Notes: generated by a model from the letters alone, not told the origin. DNA of 64,000 nt from Laburnicola sp. R22_1 (GCA_014281115.1 JACONQ010000007.1:744001-808000), one strand, 5' to 3'. Shown: positions 9,948-22,659, counted from the stretch's first letter. Made by a program: numbers and translations.

Positions 9948-11658
9948 TCACTCCGTCCTCTTCCGCACACGCGGCAGGCTAAACCAGAACGCTAGCATCA
10001 TAACAAACAAGCCGATACAAACAGGATGCAACACCCAAGTACCCACAGCTTGAGCCAGAATACCAGTCGTAAACGGCGCGACTGCACCACCTGAACTGCC
10101 CGCGCCACCGATGAAACCAATCGCCGTCGTCTGAACGTGACGAGGCATGAGCCGGGAAAAGATGGTCTGAGCACATGGATAGACGGGGCCCAGTAAAAGA
10201 CCGAGGAGTGAGACAGCGACTGCGTCCCCGGTGACGTTGGGAATGAGCCAGACCAGCAGCTGCAGGCAAAGCGTACCGATGGTAAGTGCTGTAACGAAGT
10301 TTTTCTCTCCGAACTTTGGAGCGAAATGGGTGAGCACGAAGCGGCCTAGAGTAATACCTCCCTTGGAGAATGTCAGTGCTATAGTCAACGGCCGCCATTG
10401 GTTTACGTACCCAGAAGCCAGCAGTAACATAACCGACGCGTGCAGGATCTCCGCCACGGTAGTTGATCAAGAAAGAAATGACCCAGCCCGAGATTGACAC
10501 TTCAGCTCCCTGGTACGCAAATATGAACAGCGCGCCGAAGATTGTCACTCTGTTCTTCAGCGCCAATTTCAGGTTCTTCGATTTGGATTCTGCCGATTCT
10601 GTGGCCGCTTGTCGACTTGCTGTCTGCTCAAGAGAACTTAGAAGCGTTTGCGGCTGATCTTCCTGGTAGGACCAGAAGGACCAGGCTGCAAAGACCATGC
10701 AGCATAGACGAAGGCCCACGCAGATAAAGTAGAAGCGTGACCATAGGATGCCTTTGGACGCCATGGCAGTACCGATGATAGGAGCGACGATACCTCCTAT
10801 ACCGTAGCTCCCGTGCGCTGCTCCGAGGATGGCGCTCGGTGGGTGCAGGTTAGCGCAAAAGACATTGTTCAGAGCGAGGGTCGTCGCTGCGCCGTACCCA
10901 AGGAAGAAGAACCTAAGCTTGGTTTTAGTTACCTGCCTCTGGACATGATGGTACTACTTACGCTATCACGACCACGGGATACGGTGGCGTCGCCACAAGC
11001 ATGATGTATGCTGCCAGCATGATCAATTCGGCAAGAATGAGAGTCTTTGCTCTTCCTAGTTTGCCGAGAGTGGTGTTCGTGAAGAAAGCTGCGCTGATGA
11101 AGCCTGCAGCGTTGCCGATGAACACCATAGACATAATTGCATAGCCGATGTGGTAGTAGTCCTCCATGTATGGGATCAGAGCACCAATAACTGGGACTGG
11201 TTAGGTCTTTGCAATGAATGACTTGGGACGGGGCAGGCTCCTTGATATGCTTGCTGTGCTTGAGATTAATACATACCAGAGTCATTAATCCCGTTTCCAA
11301 AGTATATCAAACAGCAACAGAGGATCCTCCACTTAGTCATGGGTGGATTATTCCAGCTCTGCATCAGGCCCACGGCTTCATTCCTGGTTGGGGAGCCGGT
11401 TTGACTCATCTCCAATTCGTTGGGCGTCTTTGGTGATTGTATTCCAGAAGGATCGCCCCCAGGCGCTTGACCTTGTGTTTCGATAGGGATAAGGTCATTG
11501 TAGCGTTTTCCAAAAGTAAGGTTGTCGAGTTCAACTGTTGATGGGACCCCCTTTATTATACTATTATTCTTCTGATGAGTCGCAGGTGGACTAGTGACAA
11601 TAGCGGACGACGAAGAGGGTTCTATATTAAATAAGCCGCGCAAGGCCGAGGGCGACAT
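9948..11658 (-). CDS. MFS transporter, fungal BSC6/fucose-permease-like
   Basis: Four exons, 11658-11277, 11190-10962, 10912-10411 and 10361-9948, give 508 residues. It is a plasma- or vacuolar-membrane major facilitator. A polar N-terminal tail of about 105 residues precedes the first span (ILCCCLIYFGNGINDS); exon 2 adds two or three spans (PYMEDYYHIGYAIMSMVFIG, FFTNTTLGKLGRAKTL with the loop-2/3 signature G-x3-D/G-R), and exon 3 carries the central cytosolic loop (about 60 residues, Ser/Gln/Lys-rich) and spans 6-8. Exon 4 encodes TLGRFVLTHFAPKFGEKN and the last spans. The frame is open 43 codons upstream of the chosen ATG without another clear start, so a longer N-terminus is possible. The substrate is not predictable. 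Confidence 0.88.
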
Positions 11659-14130
11659 TTTTTCAAACTCGATCAAAGTAGCCACCAGTCTCGAAAAAGA
11701 GAGTGGACAGGTCGGAGTATGCCAAAATGCCATGCGTGCGCGAAATATTAAAAGATTTGGAAACACGATAAGCAAGGTCGCAATCATTGGATGCGTATCT
11801 AGGTATGACGCCTAGCGGGTGTCATTGCATGTGCTGATTAATTCTTACACGAAAAATTTCCACATCAAGCGAGACTCCACACAATCCTACAGTGGACCGT
11901 AAATCCGTTCCGACTTCTGATCAACCCAAGCTAGCTGTCCTGCCTGTGTTCCCGTTGCAATATTGCGGGAAGAAGTAGCTAGACGATATCAAAGTGCCCT
12001 CACCAATTGATCTCCTCATGCCAAGGTCTCCACAGAACCATGCCAGGGATCTCAACCCACGTACTCTGGGTCCTACTATTGATACTATCGGCCCTATTCT
12101 ACCTATCCCTAGTAGTTTAAGATCTATAATTTAATGCAAACGCTATTCGCGGCCCTGCTTTAAGTAACCGCTAGAATGTTGTTATAACCTTGCTAGTTCC
12201 AATTATACGGTGATTAGCACTCTCCTAGTTAACAATACATAGATAATTTTATAGCGAATCTACTCTTTTGCCTACAAGTGGTTATATTAATGCAATAGTC
12301 TGTTAGATAGACGGAGCAGGACCTAAACAATTAATAGTATAATATAAACTAGTTAGGCGCAGTATTCTTCTTTCGTACCTTAGGAAGCTGCATACAAGGC
12401 CTAGTAGAGTATCCCCTACTAAGAGTAAGATAATTGCAGATATTGTCTGAGTAGAACTTGTGGTAGCTTCTGGGCGCGTTAAGGTTTCCTTTGGCGCGAG
12501 AAATAGTTGTAACTGTTAAGAGCAGAAGTTTGCTATTAATAATATAGGAATGCGAAACTTTAACATCTATAACTCTGTTCAAGTTTGGGGACTTTTAAAC
12601 ACGCTTCTAGAATATATTAAGAGGCAGTTCGTAGAGTGGCCCATAAAGGTGTTGATTTATAATTAAACATGCGTAATAGTATCGAATGTAGCAAGGATGT
12701 AACATTATTATATTATAAATATATCGCTGGCATAGTAAATCCTCCAAAATAAATGCAGGGATAACTCTAGCCCACCTTGTGCTGCATTAATAGAGATTTA
12801 TACAATAGTGACAGAAATAGAGTGGGGCGGTGTCCTTCTCTAGCAATAGCAACTGTGCTTCCTTTTTGTCTTTAGTAAGGTTAAGGTTTAAGGGAAAGCA
12901 AAGGATATGCAGTGCTTAACAAGTTAAAGCAAGAGATACTTTAGAAAGAATATCGAGGTATGCAGCGATCACTAGGATAATCTTAGGAGGAAGGCTCAGC
13001 GCGCCTAGCCCCCTGCCTGATTGAGGACGCCACGGCCAGAAAAGGGTGCTTACTTGGTGCGCAAGCCACTGCGCCGCATTCATGATTATTCCGAGGAAAA
13101 AAGAAATAGAAAGAGCAAAGATATAAGGAGGGCGAAGATTTAGGTTGGATGTGTACAGGGGGAGAGTCAACAACAGGCAAACCCGCCTATACGGGTCTCC
13201 TCACCGGCATGCGAAGCTACATTAGTCGAGGTTCCAGAAGTCCATGGTAGGCGCCCTGGCGGTCTTAGGCGCACGACCTGCAATACGTAACCAATCAGGA
13301 AAATGCCCGCCGAGCCTTCACTCGATAACAACCCCGCATACTTCTCGCTTTGAGGTCGCAAATCTTGCCAGTATTGTTACGTGTCTCTGTTCAAATGATC
13401 CTGCATATACCCCCGTTGCGTTTTTTTGTAGAGAAAATGAAGTCTCGATTCAAATTTGCTCCGCAGCCTGTCATGTGATCGGCCCTTTACAATCATCGCG
13501 TCATACCTCGGCTACCCACTTTAGCCAATTCTATGTATGCTCTTTCTTAACCTAATTTAGCCTTTCAACTATGGTTGTTGTGCTATTAAGTCTTATAATC
13601 TGTAAAAGGTTGAGTTGACCATAAACGGATATGACTGAATGAATAAATGAAAGTGGCTGATGTATTACCTATCCTGTGGTAAGTTGCCGTATTATGTAGT
13701 GCGGGAGTGGCTTTTGTGCTGCCTGAGTTGTACCTGCAATTGCTGCGGGCTGCTATAACTATACTAAGCTTAGGATATACCTGCATTGGCGCTTGAACAC
13801 CGAATTTGCAGGCTCAGATTGGAATAGCATCTTTACGCATGCATATGCTATCGATATCTGCACCAGACTGGATGTAGAATAAGGAGGTAGCTATACTGTA
13901 CCGTTCTAAGCTACCTAGGTACCATGCTATAGCGCAGATCTTAAATCGTTAGTTCAGCTTACTACACCTCAGTGCATAATGACGCGCTTCATCTTTCAAC
14001 CATGGCCTTTTACAAGAGAATAATATAAAATCTATTAGACTATAAGAGCGCAAACGCAGATGGAAGGAATTCACAGGAGCGAAAAAAGAAAAACAAGAAA
14101 GAAAAAGAAAAATAAGAAAAGAAAACTCCA
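11659..14130. other. Gene-free, AT-rich stretch, RIP-like remains
   Basis: From about 12100 to 12950 the sequence is strongly AT-rich (runs of TATTAT, TAATAG, CTTAAT), with no open frame above 90 codons that resembles a protein. This is how repeats mutated by RIP look in ascomycetes. No terminal repeats or transposase motif could be found. The segment 13000-14130 has more normal composition but also no gene. Confidence 0.55.
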
Positions 14131-17100
14131 TCATCTTCTTCTTCCATCTCTCTTTCCCGCACGAAAGCTATTGGATAACCTACTCCGAGGTGCAGAACGC
14201 CGGATGTATCCCTTTTTCCTTTTGATATGTTGTACCAGAGCCAGCAAGTATTCAGTGTCTGACCACTCGTCCCACTCATTCCATTCGTCAACATCTTCGA
14301 AGGCCCTCCCAAGCGCTGTGCTCTGATCCTCCTTTTTGCCGTCTTTTTTGTTGGAACTCTCCTCGTCGTCAACATCGTAAGATGTGATCATCCAGGGTCT
14401 TTGACTGAAGTCCACATTGTTAGTGTGGTCATACGGTAGCTCTTGTTCTCCTATCGTCTCGATTGGAAAGTGAACGTCCTCATAGACCCCATGACAGTAT
14501 TTCGAAAGTCCGTTGAATCTTTGAGCAACAGCCGCGGTGAATCTCCTATTTTCTGGAACGGCGTTCATCTTCTTCTCGACGGTCAATTTTTTGCAAAATA
14601 GGAATGCCACTAGGGTCTGCCAATCCAAGCATCCTGCTAATCCATGATTTATAAGGTTTCGAATGGCGACGTAGGTTGATGCATTGAATGTTGCGAGCCT
14701 ACTTGGTGTCAAACCTAGAGCGAGAATCCAGGCATTCAAGATGGTGTGGTAGCCGCATTGGTACTGCGTCGTCTGCCTGCCAGTGCTCACATAGTGTAGC
14801 TTGGGTTCGAAGGTGATGCAGTTCGTCTTTCCACCAAGGTTGTAACCGTTATTGCGATGAGTTGACCATTTCAGTTCCCCGGCAACTTTCTTGGCCCTCT
14901 GGAATATCAACGATCTCGCCTCAGAGAGAAAATCGGGCGAGCTGTCGAAAATGTACACGCGGAAAGTGCTTCCGTCTTCTGTCTCCTCTTCTTGCAAAAC
15001 AGCAAGGATTATATGTCCTTTGTCCTCCTTCCCCGGCTTCTCGGGGTGGTCGAACAACTCGTGTTCCCGGAGTGTCTGCCCGTCGAGTATGACCGGCATT
15101 AGCCAACACCTTCTCGGTCGGGAAGCCCAGGAGTAATCGCAGCTATGAGACACCGCCTCCATGATAGCACCCGTTCCCGCAAGTGTAAATCCGCCAGCGA
15201 AGACTTTGGAGTTCCCATCGTTCCTCTTTGAGTGCATTTCAGCCTGCTTCATATCGATTGCTTGTACAACGGCAGCAATACCGGGCATTACCTGGTCTAT
15301 TTCTAGATCTTGGTCCATTTGTCGAGGTAGCTGCACAACCGTATCGTTCGGCTTCAGATTCTTCCTCATAATTTTTCTCAACTTCACATAATGATCTTTG
15401 AACTGCTTTGCAAAGAAGCACGGATCTTTTTCGATAGACTCATCGCTCATTATGGCTGCCTGTTCTGATTTAGGCCAAAGACCAATGTAGTCTTGGAACT
15501 TTTGCACCATTTCTGAACGTGTGACGTCTGCGCTTCCAAGCGACTTGGAAAAGCCTTCGTCTACCTCGTCTATTACATTGGAATTATGCTGATGTTCTCG
15601 AAAGCTTTTGGAGAGCATGGCTAATCTGTGAAATAATTGACCACGGTCGTCAGTGAGTATCAAACGATGTTGCTGGGCAAGTTCGGACACATAGGATTTG
15701 CAGTGTTCGTCCCATGTGTCGCTGTTCCAATCGGTATTGTGTTTGAACACTTTCCCCGGCCATTTACTGTCTTCCGAATGGTGGAATATCTCGGCTCTTT
15801 CGGCACGCTCTCGATTTTTTCTCTCTTTGTGCCCAATGATTTGCAATCGATGCTTCAAGTAGCTCTCATGCATGATCCGAAGAGTATTAGAGAATCTTGC
15901 CCAGGGCCTGATATTCTCGTGCGGTTCAATGTTCACAAACTTGTAGCACTCCAGGAAAGCTACGAGTAGTTCCCAATACAATTCCCCCACGCGGGCCAAG
16001 CTGATAATGGATTGGGCATCTTTGAAGAATTGTGACTTTTTGCTCCAATCCTGAACGAAATCGTAGTTGGGCGTAAGGCCAAGCGCGAAAGCCCAAGCAT
16101 TGAAGATCGCGTGGTAACCACATGACCAGTCTAAGGTCTGTGGCGCACATGGAACCCAAGTAATGCTCTCCGGTGCCGGGACTTTCATATTGCCTGGGAA
16201 CTGCTTGCGCCCCCAGTGTGACCGTTCTAGAATTCTCACGGCATGTTGGTAGATTTTGTTACGATCTGTTTGGTCAGTAATGGCGATGCAGTAGCAATGC
16301 AGAGCTAACTTACCGGCTCTTTTATGGTGCCATATTCTGGAGTCATGTACTTGAAAATTTACAGCACCGGATTTCGAATCCAATGTGATAATCAGGAGCA
16401 TAATATGGTTGTTATGATCTATAGGTATCAGCATGGGCTGGCATGGACGAATCGCATCGTCGATCGAAATGATTTCCTCCACCCATTTGCAGCCGTCGAC
16501 ATCGTCGGGATGCAGAAAACTATAACCAGCGCCTTCTTCGTACATTGATGTAATGCCCACCGTAACAGACGCAATTGCTTCAGAAACTTCTTGAACCCGC
16601 AGCCATTGTCCGCCTTTGCTGGTAAATTCGTTCGCGTCGTTCTGCAGCTTAGAAACCCTAAAACAAAATGTAAATCAGCTTTGCTGTTTAAGAACTGCGT
16701 CCCTTGGGCTTACATACCATTTTAGTGTGTTTTTCTGTTTAGATAACTCTTGGATGCCTTTGCGGAGAGCCTCACAAGGAGGACCGGAAGGCATCTCGTC
16801 GGTATCTTGGAGGACTGGCATGTACTCCCTTTCTCGCACCGAAGCGTCGTACATGGCCTCTCTACCCCATCCCGAGGCTGAAATATCTTGATCGAGCATG
16901 AATTTGAGGTCTTCGAAATTTTGTCTTTGCCAATCGTCGGTATTGGTCCGCTGATCATGCTGGAAGAAGATTTCGGGAAACTTGTAGATCGAGGATTTGC
17001 CAGGTAATTCGAGCTGCTCGCCCCCGGACTTCAATTTCTTGAGGCTTGTCAAAAGCCGCTTGGCAGCAACAGTCCGTCTGAATCTACGCGCAGGTGGAGT

Positions 17101-20100
17101 CTCTCCGGCCTTGACAAATTCCTTGCAGCGCAGGAAAGACCAGATGAGCTTCCAATCTGCGACACCTGCCAAGACCAGCTGAACCATCTGTCGAGATTGT
17201 TCGAAGAACTCAGGCGTGGCGCGGAAATCCAAATCAACTTCCAAGTCGAGGGCAAGAGCCCACGCGAAAAAAATCGTGAAGTAGCTCAGTTCCCACTTCT
17301 CGGTACTATTCGGCGGAGGACCAAATACCCAATTCATCCTAAGGTATTTAATCTCGTCAGACTTCAAGCCAGTCATGTATGTAGTGAGTTTCGAAAGGGA
17401 ATCATGGGTCTTGATGCGCTCCATTTGATCGGAAAACCATGGGGCGGAATCTAACGTGCAGACAGTGAAGAAACGTTTCGGATGTTTGAGGTTCCCGGAC
17501 TTCTCGGGGACTTCAGGTTGCAGAATAAGGAGGACACTGCGATCGCCTTCACGAGCAGGGTCATCTTTTCGATGACCTGAACTCCAAGGTAGTATTAGAG
17601 TCCGTTGGCCATTGTAACGAATGGCAGACGAAAGGTCAGCCTGACTATTAGGTTCGAAAGTCTCGAGAGCGCTGTAGTCGACGTACTCAAAACTGTGCGG
17701 CGGGCCTTCGGCGTGTCCGACAGCCTGGACAACTGCGGCTATGCTGTCGTTGATCTCCCTCGCAGTAATATCTGCAGGACTGCCATTCGATGCGAGTTTG
17801 CGGTGTTTCGACAGTTCTTCCAGCTTCTGACGTAGGTACTCGCATGGATTGAAATTTTCGGGTAACTCCGATGTGTCTCTCTCAAGTTGCGAGCTTGCAG
17901 ACGACGACCTTGATTGTCTAGATAATGGAGACTTGCTTTTCTGCGGGGAAGTGGAAGCCACATCTGACCCTCTTTTGGATGAAGCTCGAGGGCCATCTTT
18001 CGGTGGAAGAGTGGCGTGTTCACCTGTCAGTCGTTTGTCTCCATGTTTAGGATGATCTCTTGGTTGAGATGAGCTACCTTCCGGTGCAACAGTGGCATTG
18101 TTACCTGGCAGTCGCTTCATTCCTAATTGAGGATGAGCTTTTGGCGAAGCAATTGGAGTAGCAGCAGGGTCTAGTCCAGCATATATCTCCTCAATTTCAA
18201 CCTCTGGAAAGTCTCTCCTCCACGCGTTCCTTTTGACGAGTGTCTTGACGACCTTCTCTTTGAACTGCCTGGATTGTTTGTCCGACTGAAAATCCTCGTC
18301 CCATCGCCGGATATCCTTGAACTTTGGCAGCATCTCTCGGAAGTCTTCTGACCATTTTGATTCATCTCCTTGAGTACGCTTCTGGAGTATTTGTTTATGT
18401 TTCCGATCTTCGGCGGAGATGGCGCTAAGGTCGAATCGGCGATTTTCCGGTGGATCAACGTCCTCATCTCGAATGAAACCGTATGTTCTGAAGAAAGCGT
18501 ACACTAGATTCCAATCGAGATGTTGACCCGAACGAGCGATAGCAAACAGATCGTACGCATCGCGAAGAAATGATGCGTAGCCAGGGGCGACTGGAAAAGA
18601 CCAGTCAGGGTTCGGTTGGAGTCCCATAGCAAGTGCCCAGGCGTTCAGTACTGTAATGGTAGACGCCTCGTTATCATCAGTTGTCTGAGGGCTATCGATC
18701 CAGTACGCGTGATCTGAAGAGTTCGCGACTAGGTCATCCTGCGGCAGACCACACCCTTTCACCCATGATTTTTCCCATGCTCGTCTCCATGCTACTGTAG
18801 AGATTTCCTCGCGGTATTTTCTATCGGTGTTCCACTCTTTTGGATCCATGATATTGACAGTAATTTCACCAGGTGATCGGAGTTGTATGATGAGGAGGAC
18901 TACGTAACCTCCGGGTGATTGGATGGGTAGAAATCGCGGTTGACCGGGACGATAGTTAACGCCATCTATGTCCAAGCTAAAGCCTGAGTCTTCAGGTTGC
19001 AATACGTTGATAGCCAGTAAGACTGCGTTCATAAGATCTTCGGGGTCATTTGGATGTGGAGCCAGTTGAGCTGCAAGATCATCGATGCGTGTGCGAAGAT
19101 AAGAAGAATATCGAGCATTAGCAATATCCACCTCGTTCTCTTCTCTTTCGTCTTCTTTTTCTCCGCCTCTTTCGTTTTCTTGTTCTCCGTCTCTTTCGTT
19201 TTCTTGTTCTCCGTCTCTCACGCCTTCTTGTACTCCGTCTCTTACGCTCTCATCTTGCTCATCCCCTGGCTGAGCTGGCTCAAGCAATCTGCTCGTAACC
19301 CTTGCTACTGCATCCTTCGGCATGACATGCTTACGCTTGCTTTCTTTCTTCCGCTCCATGTCTGTAATAGACAGCACAGTTCCAGATTGTGATTTGTTGT
19401 TTTCGAACAAAAACGAAGACCTATTCCTCCACACGAAAGCAGGCTGAGAGAGAAGCTCGATGATCGTGAAATGATGCAACGGGCCAATGAACATATCTCC
19501 CTCCGAACCACCATTGGTATACGTCAAACCATTCACAGCGACTGAAGTCCCAGGTGGGACGACAAGAAAGATTTCGACAACCTGCTCGTCGGATGGGGTG
19601 GCTCTTCGAATGATCGTCACAGAGGCTCGCTCTTGCTCGTCTCCGTTCGGCTGCGAGAGAATCCTGTGTGTCCATGTGAGCTTTTGTTGCCTTACTCTTG
19701 AAAAATGAGGTAGTCACTTACACTTCGAGCTCCTCATCTTGCTCTAGAAAACTTGCCCGTTGATCCCGAGTGGCTAGCAGTCCCCGATGCACCCCCCGAT
19801 AGATCAAGCCTTCTCCCCTCAGAAGCCTCAAGTACTCAGAATTCTCATCTTGGGATTCGGTATGGTCATGCAATTCGTTATAGAAGCTGTGCAGCTGTTC
19901 GCTGCTCCCCACCTTGTTATGCAAGGTTTCTAGTTTCGACTGACGCCCTCTGTTTCTTTCCGGAACTTCGAGCAGCAGGGGGGAGGGCATTGGCGGCGGC
20001 TTAAGCATTTCCTTTTGGACATTATCAAGCTCGTTGAAGGGCTGCTCAAACAGTACGGGTGCAAATTCTTCGGCCGCATTTGCGTCGTACTTGACCTTCC

Positions 20101-20308
20101 GATTTGGGCCCTCTGGCAGAACCCATCGAACTTCTCTCTTTTTGGGTTGTTCGGGCCCCTTTGCAGAACTCGGGTTGCCGGTCTTGGTAGGAGATGGGTG
20201 CTCGACCTCCTTTGACCCATTTCTGCGATTCTTCTCCTGGGCTTGGCGTTTCGGCGGCGGTCCGTTAGAACTTCCCTTCAAGGGGCGTTTCCGAGTTTTG
20301 GGCGGCAT
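14131..20308 (-). CDS. Giant protein with four Ulp1-like (C48-type) cysteine-protease modules
   Basis: Four exons, 20308-19722, 19663-16718, 16657-16314 and 16265-14131, join in phase to 2003 residues; three long frames are thus one gene. Four copies of one module are visible, each with a motif like NAWALALGL followed 45-60 residues later by DWxLxxAFLxCKxF and usually PENRRF. Module 3 (about 1180-1410) has His in DHNNHIMLLI (about 1262), Asp in VHDSRIW (1283), Gln in APQTLDW (1335) and Cys in WSCGYH (1341). Module 4 has His about 1710, Asp 1733, Gln 1790 and Cys 1796 (YQCGYH). Gln-x5-Cys matches the Ulp1 spacing. Modules 1 (about 392-620) and 2 (about 840-1060) lack the Cys and the His. The N-terminus is basic and Pro/Lys-rich. 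Ulp1 family members remove SUMO or related modifiers; the substrate here is unknown. Intron 3 (48 nt) keeps the frame if retained. Confidence 0.82.
19141..19245 (-). repeat. In-gene 24-bp minisatellite, acidic RDGEQENE repeat
   Basis: Inside the Ulp1-like gene a 24-bp unit (on the plus strand TCTTTCGTTTTCTTGTTCTC plus four bases) is repeated about four times with variants. It encodes RDGVQEGV, RDGEQENE, RDGEQENE and RGGEKEDE in a highly acidic linker at about residues 336-370. Confidence 0.8.
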
Positions 20309-20923
20309 CGGTGTGACTAGTCTTCATGAACAGTCTTGGAATGCGGCATGGTGTTTAAGTCTCATCGCAAACTTTATGATGGGTGCTTGCACCATCCGGG
20401 CTTTGTTCTTTGTCGACAATATTGTCGCCGGATATGGTAATTCATTCATAACAAACCACGCAGACATAAGCGAATTTGGCAAACTTCGAACACGAAAAAA
20501 CGTAATGTCCATTCCAATAGGTGCATACATGGTACGCAAGTCCATCCGCACCTTGCAAAACACGGAATCTTGCGAACCGATCTATGATGTTCTGTCGACT
20601 ATGCCTTGGGATAGATTGACGTCATGCTATTTACCATCTCAGCGCGTATCCCGGAGGCACACGGAGTGGTCGGTCTTTGGTTCCTTAGGCCCAGCCGACC
20701 CCGCGGTTCAGCAGTCTTGCGCAACGCTCTGAACCCTGCGTTTTTACTGCAGGGTAAGTATTCCAGTGTTGCGAGACCTGGTCTATTCGAAGCTCCCGTC
20801 AACCCGGAAGATGTGTGCGCGCCAGTGACTTCCAGCTGCTTCTTCCTGCATCCTGTATTTTACTAGACGTACGTCGCCCATAGGAGTCTCAACTTCTCAA
20901 CGGCTATTGCATTGTCGCTCTCT
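20309..20923. other. Upstream region of the Ulp1-like gene, no gene seen
   Basis: 615 bp between the end of the bZIP gene and the start of the Ulp1-like gene, both on the minus strand. It should hold the promoter of the latter. Open frames here are extensions antisense to the first exon. Confidence 0.5.
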
Positions 20924-21995
20924 TCACACGCCCTGTGGGCTTGTGTACCTGTCCATGACATTGAAGACGACGGAGTTGGTGACGTAGCATTGTTGACCGG
21001 GAACGCGGCATCCTAACTGAACTTCGAGTTCTGGGCCTGCGTCGGTTCTCATCGACCGAATGATGTTGGCGGCATCGACGCAAGAGGATGTATCGTAGTA
21101 ACTGACAGGGTCGGCGACATATTGCTGATTGTGTGCGTGCGGCCACGGGATTTGAGAGGGTTGTTCGTATGACATATACAATGGTACCTCCTCTCCGCTC
21201 ATCTCAGAAGCTGACGCCAAAGAAGTATCCATATAGGGCGTTCCGCGATAACTGAGAGGAGAGGTGCCCCTGCTTGAGACAATGGAGGTTGGGCTTGGAG
21301 AGTCGTTGCTGCTCATCGAACCAAGTCCAGGCACGGACAGCGGTGGGATAGTAGGTGTTTGTGAGGTGGTCATCGTGTTTGAAGAGTGTGGTGTAGCTGG
21401 TAATGCCGAGAATGGTGATCTGTCAGATGTGGCTCTTCGCTCAAGCATCAAACCTAGAGACGGCGCTGCTGAGGTTTGATCGTATGGTATTTCACTCAAG
21501 CCCGCCATGGCAAGAACGATTTCTGATTCGGGGACGCCATGCTGGTGCAGGAGTGTTCGAAGTTTGCGGTTTTCTTCCAACACCCGCCGAGCTGCACACT
21601 GGATTTCGGCAGAAGCCTCGACGCCCGCTTGCTCGCAGTCGCGCAACCTGGCTTCCAGTTCCTGGATGTATTCTTTCCGTCGCGCTCGGGATCTCCCTAT
21701 TGACGGTCAGTAAGGTCCTTGTTTAGAGAAAGGGCTAGCTCGTCAGTTCGAAAGCCGTTGATGTGCCCAAACGACAACAGCATGTTTCCGAGGATAAGAG
21801 AGCGGAATATATCTGAGATCCCGTCTTGCAGAAGCACCGTGCATTGCGGAGAGCGACGAAGAAAGAATGAGACTCTGTGCCAACTTACGTTGATTGTCCC
21901 GGATTCGAGCAAGATTCTGTACTTTCTGGTGTGATATTAGAGTTGATCGAACTGAAGATGGGTGAGGATTGTGTACATACCTTTGGATCACTCAT
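20924..21995 (-). CDS. bZIP transcription factor
   Basis: Three exons, 21995-21981 (five codons), 21925-21889 and 21696-20924, give 274 residues. It is a nuclear DNA-binding protein. Two tiny exons supply MSDPKKVQNLARIRDNQ, and exon 3 continues with RRSRARRKEYIQELEARL. Together they form the bZIP basic region with the invariant Asn (ARIRDNQRRSRARRKEY), so the introns split the DNA-binding helix. A short, irregular zipper follows (residues about 35-80: LEARLRDCE..VLEENRKLRTLL). The remainder is Ser/Pro/Thr-rich and probably disordered, with a conserved-looking Cys pair at the C-terminus (QLGCRVPGQQCYV). The N-terminal motif style is common in filamentous ascomycetes, but the targets are unknown. 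Its 3' end lies 615 bp upstream of the Ulp1-like gene on the same strand. Confidence 0.92.
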
Positions 21996-22659
21996 GGCTA
22001 GAACGGTGAAGCGAATACTTGGTACGCAGCGTGGCTCTTCCTAATATGCCTGTCCAACAGTGCGGTCATGGTGGTGAATATGTACACGGTGGAGAGGCTA
22101 TGTCTAGAGAGACGCCACAAACCTTGGAAGGCAGGTAGGGTTGACAGCGGTAACACGCCTTACTCGAGGCGGTACTCGGCGTTTTCGGGGAAAAACTGAG
22201 TATCAGCCGCAAGGGGCCGAGTACGTGTCTGAGCGTACCCTCGTTCTAGGATGCACGGGAGCAGTCGAGCCGGGGAAGGTGGGTGAATAGGGACGTGCAC
22301 ATTGAAATTTGATTACACCGTGGCGCGCATGGCACATGCAGGATGACGCATACGATATTTATTACACGTACTGGTAATTTATCCATCCGCCGTTTACGGG
22401 CTAGCGGGTGTCACGTGCGAAATCCCTGCATCTTGGACCTCGGGATCGCCAGCCAACCGCAATTTCGGATCAGGGGTCTCAGATGCAGCCCTAAACACCA
22501 GCGCGGCGCGGACCTCCTGTCGCCAGCCTTGTTGCGCTGAACATACGTCGCAGCTTCTGCCGCATTCACGCCAACCTTGGAACCCTCACCGCGCACGTCA
22601 GTCGTTCACCACTCAGATGCCACACGCCGTGTAGAGACGCACCCAAAGCGAAACTAAAC
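21996..22659. other. Divergent promoter region between bZIP and AIG1-like genes
   Basis: 664 bp between two start codons facing apart. No gene was found. It contains GC-rich stretches such as CGCGGCGCGGAC, but no recognised regulatory motif. Confidence 0.45.

Noticed and set aside
9562..9948. Aldo-keto reductase plus MFS transporter as a metabolite gene cluster
   Set aside because: Only two genes, no core biosynthetic enzyme or pathway regulator nearby; proximity alone is not enough.
20034..20732. Plus-strand frame of 232 codons upstream of the Ulp1-like gene
   Set aside because: Its first half is antisense to exon 1 of the Ulp1-like gene and the rest has no protein-like motif.
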